Assembly (NCBI GenBank): GCA_964352225.1
Contig: CAYGRM010000024.1
Location: 1 to 33,581 of the forward strand
Length of the DNA stretch: 33,581 nucleotides
Direction: 5' to 3'
From: CAJQQY01 sp964352225
Lineage (GTDB): Bacteria; Bacteroidota; Bacteroidia; Chitinophagales; Saprospiraceae
Below are positions 1-6,957 of this stretch, piece after piece. Each line of letters opens with the position of its first letter. Position 1 is the stretch's first letter. A program made the translations under genes and the position numbers. The notes under the pieces were generated by a model that was not told the origin of the DNA, ran no database searches, and saw only the letters and a program-made list of their open reading frames with translations.

Positions 1-212
1 GTGTAGATCAAGATATAATACAAAAAATTAAAAAAAAAAATGCATACGGCGGAAGCAAAATTGCACAAGGTAGAGAATCAGCTAAAATATTTTTGATGGA
101 TAATCCAGAGGTTGCTTTGGAAATCGAGCAAAAAATTAAGGATAAAATTAGAGGACTGAATCAACCTGATGAAGTAGAGAATCTTGAGCCAGCTGCAGAA
201 GATGCGGAATAA
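1..212 (+). CDS. recA: RecA recombinase, C-terminal fragment (5' end outside window)
   Basis: The reading frame starts at base 3 and ends with TAA at 210-212, giving about 69 residues. The stretch GGSKIAQGRESAKIFL followed by DNPEVALEIEQKIK matches the end of the RecA core and its C-terminal domain (family pattern Y.G.KIGQGRE.AK.FL..NPE...EIE.KI). RecA is the DNA-dependent ATPase for strand exchange and SOS induction; the ATPase core lies outside the window. The acidic tail (DEVENLEPAAEDAE) is typical of RecA. Oddly, the segment normally close to SGSWFSY reads IKKKNAY here, with the reading frame and spacing kept on both sides. A strong hairpin terminator follows. The identification is fairly sure, although only the last fifth of the protein is seen. 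Confidence 0.85.
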   Translation, partial: VDQDIIQKIKKKNAYGGSKIAQGRESAKIFLMDNPEVALEIEQKIKDKIRGLNQPDEVENLEPAAEDAE

Positions 213-246
213 GATTCCATTCGAATTAATTTTATTTTAAAATATA

Positions 247-287
247 AAACCCTTTTTCCAGTTTTGGAAAAAGGGTTTTTTGTTTTT
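247..287 (+). terminator. Rho-independent terminator of recA, possibly bidirectional
   Basis: A perfect 14-bp inverted repeat (247-260 with 265-278, loop GTTT) is followed by a T run with one G. It lies between recA and the convergent epimerase gene ending at 314. The A/T-rich flank on the other side means it could also stop transcripts from the minus strand. Confidence 0.85.
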
Positions 288-313
288 GGGAAAATCCCTT
301 AGAATAATCTTTA

Positions 314-1219
314 TTAAACTTTCTCTTTTAAAATATTTTTAAGAGCGGGTTGAATTTCAGGAAATTTAAATTGATACCCACTTGTTACAATTTTCTCACA
401 AGAAACTCTTGCACTATTTAAAAGCATGTCTGACATTTCACCCATCACTAATTTCAAAGCAAAAGAGGGAGCAGGAACTGGCAAAGCAAAACCACCACGA
501 GCTTTTTGAATCTCTTCAGCTAAATTTTTAATCATTAACGGTTCAGGAGCAACAGCATTATAAATCCCATTTGCTTTTTCATTTTCCAATGCCCAAATAA
601 ACATGTTGCAAACATCGTCAATGTGAATCCATGGATAATATGCTTTTCCATCTCCAAAGGAAACTCTTGCCCCAAATTTCATCGGTAAAATCATTTCAGG
701 AAGTGCCCCACCATTCATCGAGAGAACAATTCCAATTCTGAAAATGACAGTTCTGATATTTAATTTTGCAATACTATTAGCTGCGTTCTCCCAGGCAATG
801 GTAACCTCGGAAAGAAAGTCTTCGGGTTGAGGGGTAGATTTTTCAGTTAACCATTCATCTCCTCGATTTCCATAAAACCCAATTGCGGAGGCAGAAAGAT
901 ATGCTTTTGGATTTTTTATTTTTTCAAAACTAGCTTTTAAAAGCGCTGCAGATTGAGTACGACTTTCGATTAAAACTTTTTTTCGATCATCAGTCCACCG
1001 CTTGTCAACAATTCCAGCCCCAGCTAAATTAATTACGTAATCTGCTTTTTCAATAGCTTCGGCATCAATAGTTCCCTGATTGACATCCCATTGAAAGAAA
1101 CGACTATCTGATCTTTTCTTACGACTAAGAAAGATGACATCATATCCCTTTTTTTCCAAAAGAATACTCAAACGTCGTCCGATTAAACCTGAGCCACCTG
1201 CGAGTAAAACTGTAGACAT
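314..1219 (-). CDS. TIGR01777/YfcH-type NAD(P)-dependent epimerase family protein
   Basis: This 301-residue protein begins with a Rossmann nucleotide-binding motif (LLAGGSGLIGRRL, residues 5-17). It continues with SDR-like elements: VINLAGAGI near residue 63, SASAIGFYG near 108-116 and a YPWIHIDDV segment near 195-203. The C-terminal part (about 248-298, including FALPVPAP and a final Y.F..P.I..AL) matches the DUF1731 domain of the YfcH/SDR39U1 family. Length is normal for that family (about 300). These are cytosolic NAD(P)-binding proteins of unproven substrate. The gene is convergent with recA and divergent from the ABC binding-protein gene. The start ATG places the glycine motif right at the N terminus, as usual. 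Confidence 0.9.
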   Translation of the reverse strand: MSTVLLAGGSGLIGRRLSILLEKKGYDVIFLSRKKRSDSRFFQWDVNQGTIDAEAIEKADYVINLAGAGIVDKRWTDDRKKVLIESRTQSAALLKASFEKIKNPKAYLSASAIGFYGNRGDEWLTEKSTPQPEDFLSEVTIAWENAANSIAKLNIRTVIFRIGIVLSMNGGALPEMILPMKFGARVSFGDGKAYYPWIHIDDVCNMFIWALENEKANGIYNAVAPEPLMIKNLAEEIQKARGGFALPVPAPSFALKLVMGEMSDMLLNSARVSCEKIVTSGYQFKFPEIQPALKNILKEKV

Positions 1220-1250
1220 AATTGTTTTCGAATTTGTGGTTGTTGTTATT

Positions 1251-1258
1251 TATCTTTG
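1251..1258 (+). promoter_or_regulatory. Bacteroidota -7 promoter element for the ABC binding-protein gene
   Basis: TATCTTTG matches the TAnnTTTG consensus. The base group 20 bases upstream is TTCG (1227-1230), a partial match to TTTG. Transcription would start near 1263, upstream of both candidate start codons (1283 and 1322). Confidence 0.5.
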
Positions 1259-1321
1259 ATGTATAACACAATTGCATCATAGATGTTTTCAATAATTATA
1301 AAAGATATAAAAAGCGAAATT

Positions 1322-3106
1322 ATGTTTCAAAACAAGTCTTACCGAATTCTATTTTTCATTTTTTCGAGTCTATTAATATTTCAAAGTTGTAAAACTGATC
1401 CTGCTTCAAATACAGATACGAAAACTTCAGATGAATCAATTACGGTAGTTTCACGATTAGTGGGGGAGCCAGATATGTTGAATCCAGCTTTGACCACTCA
1501 GGCAAATAGTCGGCAGGTAATGAATCAGATTTTTTCAAACTTAGTTCATTATGACACAAAGACGCTCAAGGCAATGCCAATGTTGGCTAAAGAGCTGCCC
1601 AAAATAGAAGAAATTAAAGAAGGAGAATATAAAGGAAAATTATTATGTACTTATGAAATTCATGAAGCAGCAGTATGGGATGATGGAAAACCAGTAACCG
1701 GATATGATGTTGAGTTTTCAATTAAGGCAATCTTGAATCCAAAGGTTGGTGCAGCTCCCTATCGAGCAGTTGCAATTAGTTTTAAGGACATCATGATTGA
1801 TGAATCTAATCCTAAGAAATTTTCCTTGGTTTCAGATAATTATTTTTTGACAGGGATTATTTTTACAGACCTACAAACTATTCCAGAGCACATTTATGAT
1901 CCAAATGGGATTATGAAAAACTTTACGATCAAGCAATTATCAGACGCAGAAGGTGCGTCTAAATTAGCAGATGCTGATCCTCGTTTGCAAGAGTTTGCAA
2001 CTGAATTTTCTAGCGAAAAATTTGCCAGAGAAAAAGGATTTGTAAATGGTTCTGGACCGTATGCTTTAGAAGAATGGATTTCGGGACAACGGATAGTTTT
2101 AAAGAAAAAGGAAAATTGGTGGGGCGACAAATTAGCAGCAAAGTATCCTCTGTTAGTGGCTATTCCAGAAACTATTATTTTCAAACCAATGAGTGACGTA
2201 ACAACAGCAGTTACCGAACTAAAAGCAGGATCAATTGATGTGATGACACAAATCACTTCAGATCAGTACAACGCTTTGAAAGAAAGTACAGAAGGGCAGG
2301 CTAATTTGAACTTTTACGAACCATTACAAATGGCGATTTATTATATCGGAATAAACAACGATAGACCTAAGCTTTCAGATAAAAGAGTTCGACGCGCCTT
2401 GGCTCATCTGATAGACATGGATGAAATAATCAATACCACGATGTATGGTTATGCTGAAAAAGTGGTTGGACCATTTCATACTTCACGTCCATATTATCAT
2501 AAAGATTTGCCGTTGATTGAAGAAAATTTGGATAAGGCAAGAGAACTATTAAAAGAAGCAGGATGGGTAGATTCTAATGGAAACGGAATTGTCGATAAAG
2601 AAATTGATGGAGAATTGACGGAAATGAAATTAGAATACCTTTCTTCAAAGGCGGGTGTTACAGGTCAAAAAATAGGAACGATCTTCAAATCAAATGCAAG
2701 ACAAGTCGGCATAGATGTAGAGCTAGTTGTCAAGGAAGGAAATATAGTTGCAGAAGCAAGAACTAAGCGTGATTTTGATTTATTTACAAGTGGATGGTCG
2801 CAAGATCCAAGTATCGATGACCCATATCAAAACTGGCATACGGATAGTGATACGCCATCTGGTGGGAATCGATTTGGATTTGGAAATGAAGAGTCAGATA
2901 AAATTATTGAAGAGATTCGAACATTAATTCCTGATGACAGGAGAAATGAATTATATAAAAAATTACAAGAAATCATCTATGACGAGCAGCCTTGTATCTT
3001 CCTCATGATCCCATCTGGAAGGATGGCGATTAATAAAAAGTTCGACTACGAACCATCAGTTAGAAAGCCATGGATTTTCGAAAATGAATTTAAATTGAAA
3101 AAGTAA
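1322..3106 (+). CDS. Peptide/nickel-type ABC transporter substrate-binding lipoprotein (SBP family 5)
   Basis: This is a solute-binding protein of the DppA/OppA family (SBP_bac_5), 594 residues from the chosen start. Family signatures are GEPDMLNPALT near the N terminus, GSGPYALEEW.SGQ near residue 245, KENWWGD shortly after, the RRALAHLID helix and DFDLFTSGW near the C terminus. An ATG at 1283 is in frame, but the ATG at 1322 puts KSYRILFFIFSSLLIFQSC directly at the N terminus, a clear lipoprotein signal with the lipid-carrying Cys at about residue 23, so I chose 1322. Two permease genes follow on the same strand after a hairpin, so it is probably the ligand-capturing part of that importer. 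The substrate is probably peptides but cannot be fixed from sequence. Confidence 0.93.
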   Translation: MFQNKSYRILFFIFSSLLIFQSCKTDPASNTDTKTSDESITVVSRLVGEPDMLNPALTTQANSRQVMNQIFSNLVHYDTKTLKAMPMLAKELPKIEEIKEGEYKGKLLCTYEIHEAAVWDDGKPVTGYDVEFSIKAILNPKVGAAPYRAVAISFKDIMIDESNPKKFSLVSDNYFLTGIIFTDLQTIPEHIYDPNGIMKNFTIKQLSDAEGASKLADADPRLQEFATEFSSEKFAREKGFVNGSGPYALEEWISGQRIVLKKKENWWGDKLAAKYPLLVAIPETIIFKPMSDVTTAVTELKAGSIDVMTQITSDQYNALKESTEGQANLNFYEPLQMAIYYIGINNDRPKLSDKRVRRALAHLIDMDEIINTTMYGYAEKVVGPFHTSRPYYHKDLPLIEENLDKARELLKEAGWVDSNGNGIVDKEIDGELTEMKLEYLSSKAGVTGQKIGTIFKSNARQVGIDVELVVKEGNIVAEARTKRDFDLFTSGWSQDPSIDDPYQNWHTDSDTPSGGNRFGFGNEESDKIIEEIRTLIPDDRRNELYKKLQEIIYDEQPCIFLMIPSGRMAINKKFDYEPSVRKPWIFENEFKLKK

Positions 3107-3132
3107 AGTTTAATTTTTTCAATAAAAAAATA

Positions 3133-3171
3133 GGGTAGTCAAAATCAATTTTGGCTACCCATTATTTTTTT
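3133..3171 (+). terminator. Terminator-like hairpin between binding-protein and permease genes
   Basis: A 12-bp stem (3133-3144 with 3149-3160, one G-T pair, 4-base loop) is followed by ATTATTTTTTT. It sits 27 bases after the binding-protein stop and 50 bases before the permease start. It may lower permease expression relative to the binding protein. Confidence 0.8.
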
Positions 3172-3221
3172 GGATAAGATTGATTAATTTTCAGTTTCAA
3201 ATTATTACTTAATCCAAGAAT

Positions 3222-4643
3222 ATGTTCAAATATACTGTAAAACGTATTTTGTATTTTTTCCCAACCTTAATTGCTATTTCGTTTTTAGCATTTGGATTAA
3301 GTAAGTGTACACCTGGTGATCCTGCCAATAGGTGTGAGGATACAAGTTCCCTAGCAGCTGTCAATAATTGCGAAGTTGAATATAAAAGATGGGCAGAACT
3401 CTTTGGTTTGACCGGGCCAATTTTTTACCTTGAACTAACTTCGAAAGCATACCCAGATACACTTCATAAAATTATTCAAAAAGATCAAAGAGAAAATTGG
3501 ACTTCCTTGATTTCCCAATATGGAAATTGGGAACAAATTTCTAATTATAAAAATGCGATCGAAGCTACTCAAATAAAATCATTTGAGATTCCAGATTCAG
3601 CAGGAAAAGTAGCCATTAAAAACATACGAAAAGAGCTTAGTTTTCTGCCAATTTTATCAAAAGATAAAGTCATTACAAGTCGACTAAATAAAATTCTCAA
3701 AGCATATAACAATACTCCTACATTAGAAAAGTATTTGAATAAAGAAATTACAGATTTAGAAACTAGCTATTATAATATCAAAGAAAAAGCTACTCCAAAT
3801 CAATTATACATTCCAACCATACATTGGTATGGACTTGATAATCAATATCATAATTGGATCACTAACTTTATAGTTGGAGATTTTGGAACTTCGTATAAAA
3901 CTTCTCGACCAGTAGCTTCTGAAATTAAAGATGCAATCTTTTGGACATTCATTATGATGATAATAGCAATCATAGTCGCATATTTAACGGCTATTCCTTT
4001 AGGTGTTTTTTCAGCAAAAAATAGGGGTTTACGTTTCGATAAAATCACAACAGTAATGTTATTTATGTTGTATTCGCTACCGACATTTTGGGTGGCGACA
4101 ATGTTAGTGGTATTTTTCACAACACCCGAGTACGGAGCATGGACCAATATTTTCCCTTCTATTGGTTTGGGGGATTTGCCATCGGATGCTCCATTCTGGA
4201 GTCGATTTTGGGAAACTGCTAGCCACTTAATTTTGCCTGTTTTTTGTATTAGCTATGGTGCATTAGCATTTATTTCCAGACAGATGCGAGGAGGAATGAT
4301 TAATGTAATTCAGCAAGATTATGTTCGAACCGCCAGAGCAAAAGGTTTGAGCGAAAATCAAGTCATTTGGAAACATGCATTCCGAAATTCATTATTTCCA
4401 ATCATAACATTATTTGCAAGTTTGTTTCCTGCAGTTTTAGCAGGTTCAGTTGTGATTGAAGTTATTTTTAATATTCCTGGAATGGGTAAATTAACTTTAG
4501 CCTCGATTCTAGAACAAAACTATCCAGTTGTATTTGCGATATTAATGTTGGCTGCGGTAATGACGATGGTTGGAATGTTAGTAGCAGATATTTTATATGC
4601 GCTGGCAGATCCAAGGATTTCTTTTGATAAAAACAGTAAATGA
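3222..4643 (+). CDS. ABC transporter permease, DppB/OppB type, with enlarged periplasmic loop
   Basis: This 473-residue inner-membrane permease has the classic DppB start (MFKYTVKRILYFFPTLIAISFLAFGL, first membrane helix about 8-28). The last third holds further helices and the ATPase-contact EAA loop (DYVRTARAKGLSENQVIWKHAF, about 366-387). The usual end VADILYALADPRI is present. The segment between the first and second helices (about 30-235) is roughly three times the usual length for DppB (whole protein about 340 residues) and is hydrophilic, so it is probably periplasmic. The stop overlaps the start of the next permease by four bases (ATGA), which suggests coupled translation. With its neighbour it should form the channel of a peptide-type importer. 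Confidence 0.92.
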   Translation: MFKYTVKRILYFFPTLIAISFLAFGLSKCTPGDPANRCEDTSSLAAVNNCEVEYKRWAELFGLTGPIFYLELTSKAYPDTLHKIIQKDQRENWTSLISQYGNWEQISNYKNAIEATQIKSFEIPDSAGKVAIKNIRKELSFLPILSKDKVITSRLNKILKAYNNTPTLEKYLNKEITDLETSYYNIKEKATPNQLYIPTIHWYGLDNQYHNWITNFIVGDFGTSYKTSRPVASEIKDAIFWTFIMMIIAIIVAYLTAIPLGVFSAKNRGLRFDKITTVMLFMLYSLPTFWVATMLVVFFTTPEYGAWTNIFPSIGLGDLPSDAPFWSRFWETASHLILPVFCISYGALAFISRQMRGGMINVIQQDYVRTARAKGLSENQVIWKHAFRNSLFPIITLFASLFPAVLAGSVVIEVIFNIPGMGKLTLASILEQNYPVVFAILMLAAVMTMVGMLVADILYALADPRISFDKNSK

Positions 4644-5959
4644 TTTTTGGAAAAAATAAGGAGGGAAAAGTGATAGAAATTCTTGGAGACCAGGAACAAG
4701 ATCAGCGCTATTGGGCTAGAGTCAAAAGACGATATTTGAAAAACAAGTTAGCCAAATGGTCTTTACGTGTGTTGATTGTTATAATTTTCATTGCAATGTT
4801 TTCAGATTTCATTGCTAATGAGAAACCGTTGTATTGTAAGATTGAAGGGAAGACTTATTTTCCAGTTTTAAAACAATATACAGTTGATCTAGGATGGTCA
4901 AAGTGGGATGCAAAATTTTATCAAACTCCTTGGCAAAATCACGATTATGAAAGTGTGGTGATGCCTCCAATTCCATATTCTCATTTTACTTTAGATGATA
5001 AGAATGTACATTATGTTTCTCCTTTTGGAAATCAAAATGTTTCATCCAATCGATATTGGCATTGGCTGGGAACCGATCAATTTGGTCGAGATGTTTTGGC
5101 TGGAATGATTCGAGGAACGAGAGTGGCGATGTTGATCGGAGTCTTATCCATGTTTATCGCAACGTTTATCGGATTGTTTTTAGGATCATTAGCAGGTTAT
5201 TTTGGAGATACTCGTTTTCGAATTTCGAGGATTCGACTTTTACTGAATTTAGTTGGGTTTATTTTAGGATATTTTTATGCTATTCAGGCAAGGAGTTACA
5301 CCTTTAGTGTAGCAAATGAAAAGGGAACCTTTGGCATAGAGGTTTTGAAAAGCCTTTTTATATTTTTTGTAATTGTATTGTTATTTAATTTACTATCTAA
5401 GGCATTTGAGCGAATTTCTATTTTTGCGAAAAAAATAACACTTCCCCTCGATCTCATTATCATGCGATTGATTGAAATAGTCAATGCAATTCCTGCCTTA
5501 TTTTTATTATTAGCTGCGGTAACGATTTTAGAAAAGCCTTCCATTATTTCAGTCATGGTAATAATTGGATTATTGCGATGGACAACTATTGCACGATTTA
5601 TTCGAGCAGAATTATTGCGGGTTCGTTCTCTCGAATTTATTGAGGCTGCGAGTGCCATGGGATTTAGCGATCGGCGGATAATTATTAGACATGCAATTCC
5701 GAATGCCATTGCACCAGTTCTGATTACCATAGCATTTGGAGTAGCGTCAGCAATTTTGATCGAAGCTTTTTTATCCTTTTTAGGAATCGGATTGGATAAT
5801 GATGAAATTACTTGGGGGCTACTTTTGAGTTTTGCTAGAGAAAGTACTATGTCATGGTGGCTAGCAATATTTCCGGGCTTAGCAATTTTTGTAACAGTAA
5901 CAATTTTTAATTTAATCGGAGATGGATTAACCGAAGCACTTGACTCAAAATTACAATAA
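4640..5959 (+). CDS. ABC transporter permease, DppC/OppC type, with membrane-helix insertion
   Basis: This 439-residue DppC-like permease has an N-terminal OppC-like helix (about 35-55), HWLGTDQFGRDVLAGMIRGTRVAM (family motif LGTD..GRD), GSLAGYFGD near 180-190 and the EAA loop (EFIEAASAMGFSDRRIIIRHAIPN, about 332-355). It ends with the usual FNLIGDGLTEALD. Between GYFGD and LPLDLIIMRLIEI, which are normally adjacent, there are about 78 extra residues (roughly 190-267). These include two strongly hydrophobic segments (LLLNLVGFILGYFYAI and SLFIFFVIVLLFNLL). The periplasmic part after helix 1 is also long. The start codon overlaps the end of the DppB-like gene. No ATP-binding subunits are present nearby. 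Confidence 0.92.
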   Translation: MIFGKNKEGKVIEILGDQEQDQRYWARVKRRYLKNKLAKWSLRVLIVIIFIAMFSDFIANEKPLYCKIEGKTYFPVLKQYTVDLGWSKWDAKFYQTPWQNHDYESVVMPPIPYSHFTLDDKNVHYVSPFGNQNVSSNRYWHWLGTDQFGRDVLAGMIRGTRVAMLIGVLSMFIATFIGLFLGSLAGYFGDTRFRISRIRLLLNLVGFILGYFYAIQARSYTFSVANEKGTFGIEVLKSLFIFFVIVLLFNLLSKAFERISIFAKKITLPLDLIIMRLIEIVNAIPALFLLLAAVTILEKPSIISVMVIIGLLRWTTIARFIRAELLRVRSLEFIEAASAMGFSDRRIIIRHAIPNAIAPVLITIAFGVASAILIEAFLSFLGIGLDNDEITWGLLLSFARESTMSWWLAIFPGLAIFVTVTIFNLIGDGLTEALDSKLQ

Positions 5960-5967
5960 TTAAAAAC

Positions 5968-6066
5968 CAAACATTTTGTTTTTATAAATTAAAAAAAAGC
6001 TAGCAAACATTAAGAGTTAAAAAAACAATGTTGATAACTTTTTTTATACAAAAAACAAAATGTTTG
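5968..6066. repeat. 16-bp perfect inverted repeat in the convergent intergenic region
   Basis: CAAACATTTTGTTTTT (5968-5983) is exactly complementary to 6051-6066, with 67 bases between the arms. It starts 9 bases after the permease stop. It could form a long hairpin in the permease transcript; the spacer is too long for a standard intrinsic terminator. Confidence 0.6.
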
Positions 6067-6094
6067 ATTTTTATGGTATAAAATAATATCTTTG
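6063..6094 (+). promoter_or_regulatory. Consensus Bacteroidota promoter directed antisense to the small lipoprotein gene
   Basis: TTTG (6063-6066), a 20-base spacer, then TATCTTTG (6087-6094) match TTTG-N20-TAnnTTTG completely. No plus-strand gene begins nearby. The first one is HU at 6503, which has its own promoter. The predicted transcript would start near 6099 and run across 6113-6310 in antisense. Confidence 0.5.
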
Positions 6095-6104
6095 AGTAAT
6101 ATAA

Positions 6105-6120
6105 GAGGTTTTTTAACCTC
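6105..6120 (-). terminator. Short hairpin at the 3' end of the small lipoprotein gene
   Basis: GAGGTT (6105-6110) pairs with AACCTC (6115-6120) around a 4-base loop, overlapping the lipoprotein stop codon at 6113-6115. The minus-strand tail is TTATATT, so termination would be weak. On the plus strand the same hairpin would lie at the 5' end of the proposed antisense RNA. Confidence 0.4.
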
Positions 6121-6310
6121 GTTTCTTCTTTCGCATTTTTTTAGGGAAAAGGTTAGAATTTCCTCTTTTAGTTGAAAGTTGTCCTTTTCGGTTGGTTGTT
6201 TTTCCAACAGTTTCATTTACAGGGCAACCCGTTTTTTTGGCACAAGAAGAAACAAAAGGTAGTACCAATAGAAGGGAGCTACACAATAAAAGCAGTTTTA
6301 TTTTTTTCAT
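6113..6310 (-). CDS. Small lipoprotein of unknown function
   Basis: This 65-residue protein starts with a textbook lipoprotein signal (MKKIKLLLLCSSLLLVLPFVSSC, lipidated Cys about residue 23). The mature part is a short basic peptide of about 43 residues with two closely spaced cysteines (CAKKTGC) and a very basic end (LFPKKMRKKKRG). I recall similar short lipoproteins ending in FPKKMRK in other Bacteroidota, but did not search for them. It is divergent from the HU gene, with a good -7 element (minus-strand TATTTTTG, 6355-6362) 45 bases before its start. It is probably anchored in a cell-envelope membrane; the function is unknown. Confidence 0.7.
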   Translation of the reverse strand: MKKIKLLLLCSSLLLVLPFVSSCAKKTGCPVNETVGKTTNRKGQLSTKRGNSNLFPKKMRKKKRG

Positions 6311-6354
6311 GAAAAAAATGTTTTGAGAAAACAGTATTTAAAGACTGCAATTTA

Positions 6355-6362
6355 CAAAAATA
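6355..6362 (-). promoter_or_regulatory. -7 promoter element of the small lipoprotein gene
   Basis: The minus strand reads TATTTTTG, matching TAnnTTTG. Twenty bases further upstream is TTTA, a three-of-four match to the -33 TTTG, lying inside the palindrome at 6378-6389. Confidence 0.45.
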
Positions 6363-6377
6363 ATATTACTACATTTG

Positions 6378-6389
6378 GCGTTTAAACGC
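6378..6389. promoter_or_regulatory. 12-bp perfect palindrome, possible operator
   Basis: GCGTTTAAACGC reads the same on both strands. It overlaps the predicted -33 region of the lipoprotein promoter and lies upstream of the HU promoter. Its operator role is speculation from position and symmetry. Confidence 0.3.
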
Positions 6390-6391
6390 TC

Positions 6392-6417
6392 AAAACCCTT
6401 GTATTTACAGGGTTTTT
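6392..6417 (+). terminator. Terminator-like hairpin upstream of the HU promoter
   Basis: AAAACCC, a bulged T, TGTA, a 2-base loop, TACA and GGGTTTT form an 11-bp stem (6392-6416) followed by one more T then GG. It can only end plus-strand transcripts that began before the HU promoter, which fits either permease read-through or the proposed antisense RNA. Confidence 0.45.
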
Positions 6418-6440
6418 GGATAGTTTTTTATACAATCTAA

Positions 6441-6471
6441 TTGTATTATATATTAACAGCACATAAATTTG
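6441..6471 (+). promoter_or_regulatory. Bacteroidota promoter of the HU gene
   Basis: TTG (6441-6443), a 20-base spacer and TAAATTTG (6464-6471) match the family consensus. The transcript would start near 6476, leaving a leader of about 27 bases before the ATG at 6503. Confidence 0.65.
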
Positions 6472-6502
6472 TGCCATTATTTTAAATTTAAACTTTTTCA
6501 AA

Positions 6503-6775
6503 ATGAACAAAGGAGATCTTATTAACAAAGTAGCAGAAGACGCTAACATCACTAAAGCACAAGCAACTGAAGCATTAAATGCAGTTTTCAATGCTATTGG
6601 TGACACCCTTGCAAGTGGTAACAAAGTTTCCCTAGTAGGATTTGGTACTTTTTCTTCTAACCACCGTGCAGCACGTGTAGGTAGAAACCCTAAAACTGGT
6701 GAGGCTTTACAAATTGCAGCTAAAAATGTTGTAAAATTCAAGCCTGGTAAAGAATTATCTGCATCAGTTAACTAA
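6503..6775 (+). CDS. hup: HU family DNA-binding protein
   Basis: This 90-residue protein is full length for HU. MNKGDLINKVAEDANITKAQATEALNAVF is the helical dimerisation half. VSLVGFGTFSSNHRAARVGRNPKTGE forms the beta arm that wraps DNA, with the family signature GFGTF and the RxGRNPKTGE tip. The end (VVKFKPGKELSASVN) is standard. HU is an abundant nucleoid protein that bends DNA. It is a single-gene unit with its own promoter and a strong terminator. Codon use is compatible with high expression. Confidence 0.97.
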   Translation: MNKGDLINKVAEDANITKAQATEALNAVFNAIGDTLASGNKVSLVGFGTFSSNHRAARVGRNPKTGEALQIAAKNVVKFKPGKELSASVN

Positions 6776-6800
6776 TTATTGAAATACTGAAAAAATTGAA

Positions 6801-6836
6801 AAAAGGCAATTCGGATCATCCGAATTGCCTTTTTCA
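6801..6836 (+). terminator. Rho-independent terminator of the HU gene
   Basis: A perfect 15-bp stem (6801-6815 with 6819-6833, 3-base loop) ends in TTTTT. The pairing extends outward with one bulge. Confidence 0.92.
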
Positions 6837-6957
6837 ATTTGAGGAGTAATAAAATCTTCAATTTTTTAATCATGGATAAGATTTTGTTTTAAAATTTACT
6901 CACTTTTGCGCTAGAATAAAAAATCAATCTTACACAATTAGTAAAAAAAATATCATA

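Larger units (their letters stand above)
6099..6417 (+). ncRNA. Candidate antisense RNA opposite the small lipoprotein gene
   Basis: This is inferred only from a consensus promoter at 6063-6094 and a terminator-like hairpin at 6392-6416 on the same strand, with no convincing plus-strand coding region between. The RNA would cover the whole lipoprotein gene and its promoter in antisense. No conserved RNA family was recognised. Confidence 0.25.

Noticed and set aside
5296..5970. Long open frame (224 codons) on the minus strand opposite the DppC-like permease
   Set aside because: It is antisense to a clearly coding gene with intact family motifs. Its translation is rich in Ile, Asn and Ser without domains, typical of a mirror frame in A/T-rich coding DNA.
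6010..6216. 68-codon minus-strand frame overlapping the small lipoprotein gene in another frame
   Set aside because: The other frame has a clear lipoprotein signal; this one is Lys/Leu-rich without features and overlaps the inverted repeat.
6382..6741. Minus-strand frame opposite HU
   Set aside because: It covers most of HU, whose protein match is unmistakable, and has no independent support.
6841..6957. SAM or other riboswitch before the cystathionine enzyme gene
   Set aside because: Only a weak 8-bp stem with a large loop (6851-6885) is present; no conserved riboswitch core was recognised.
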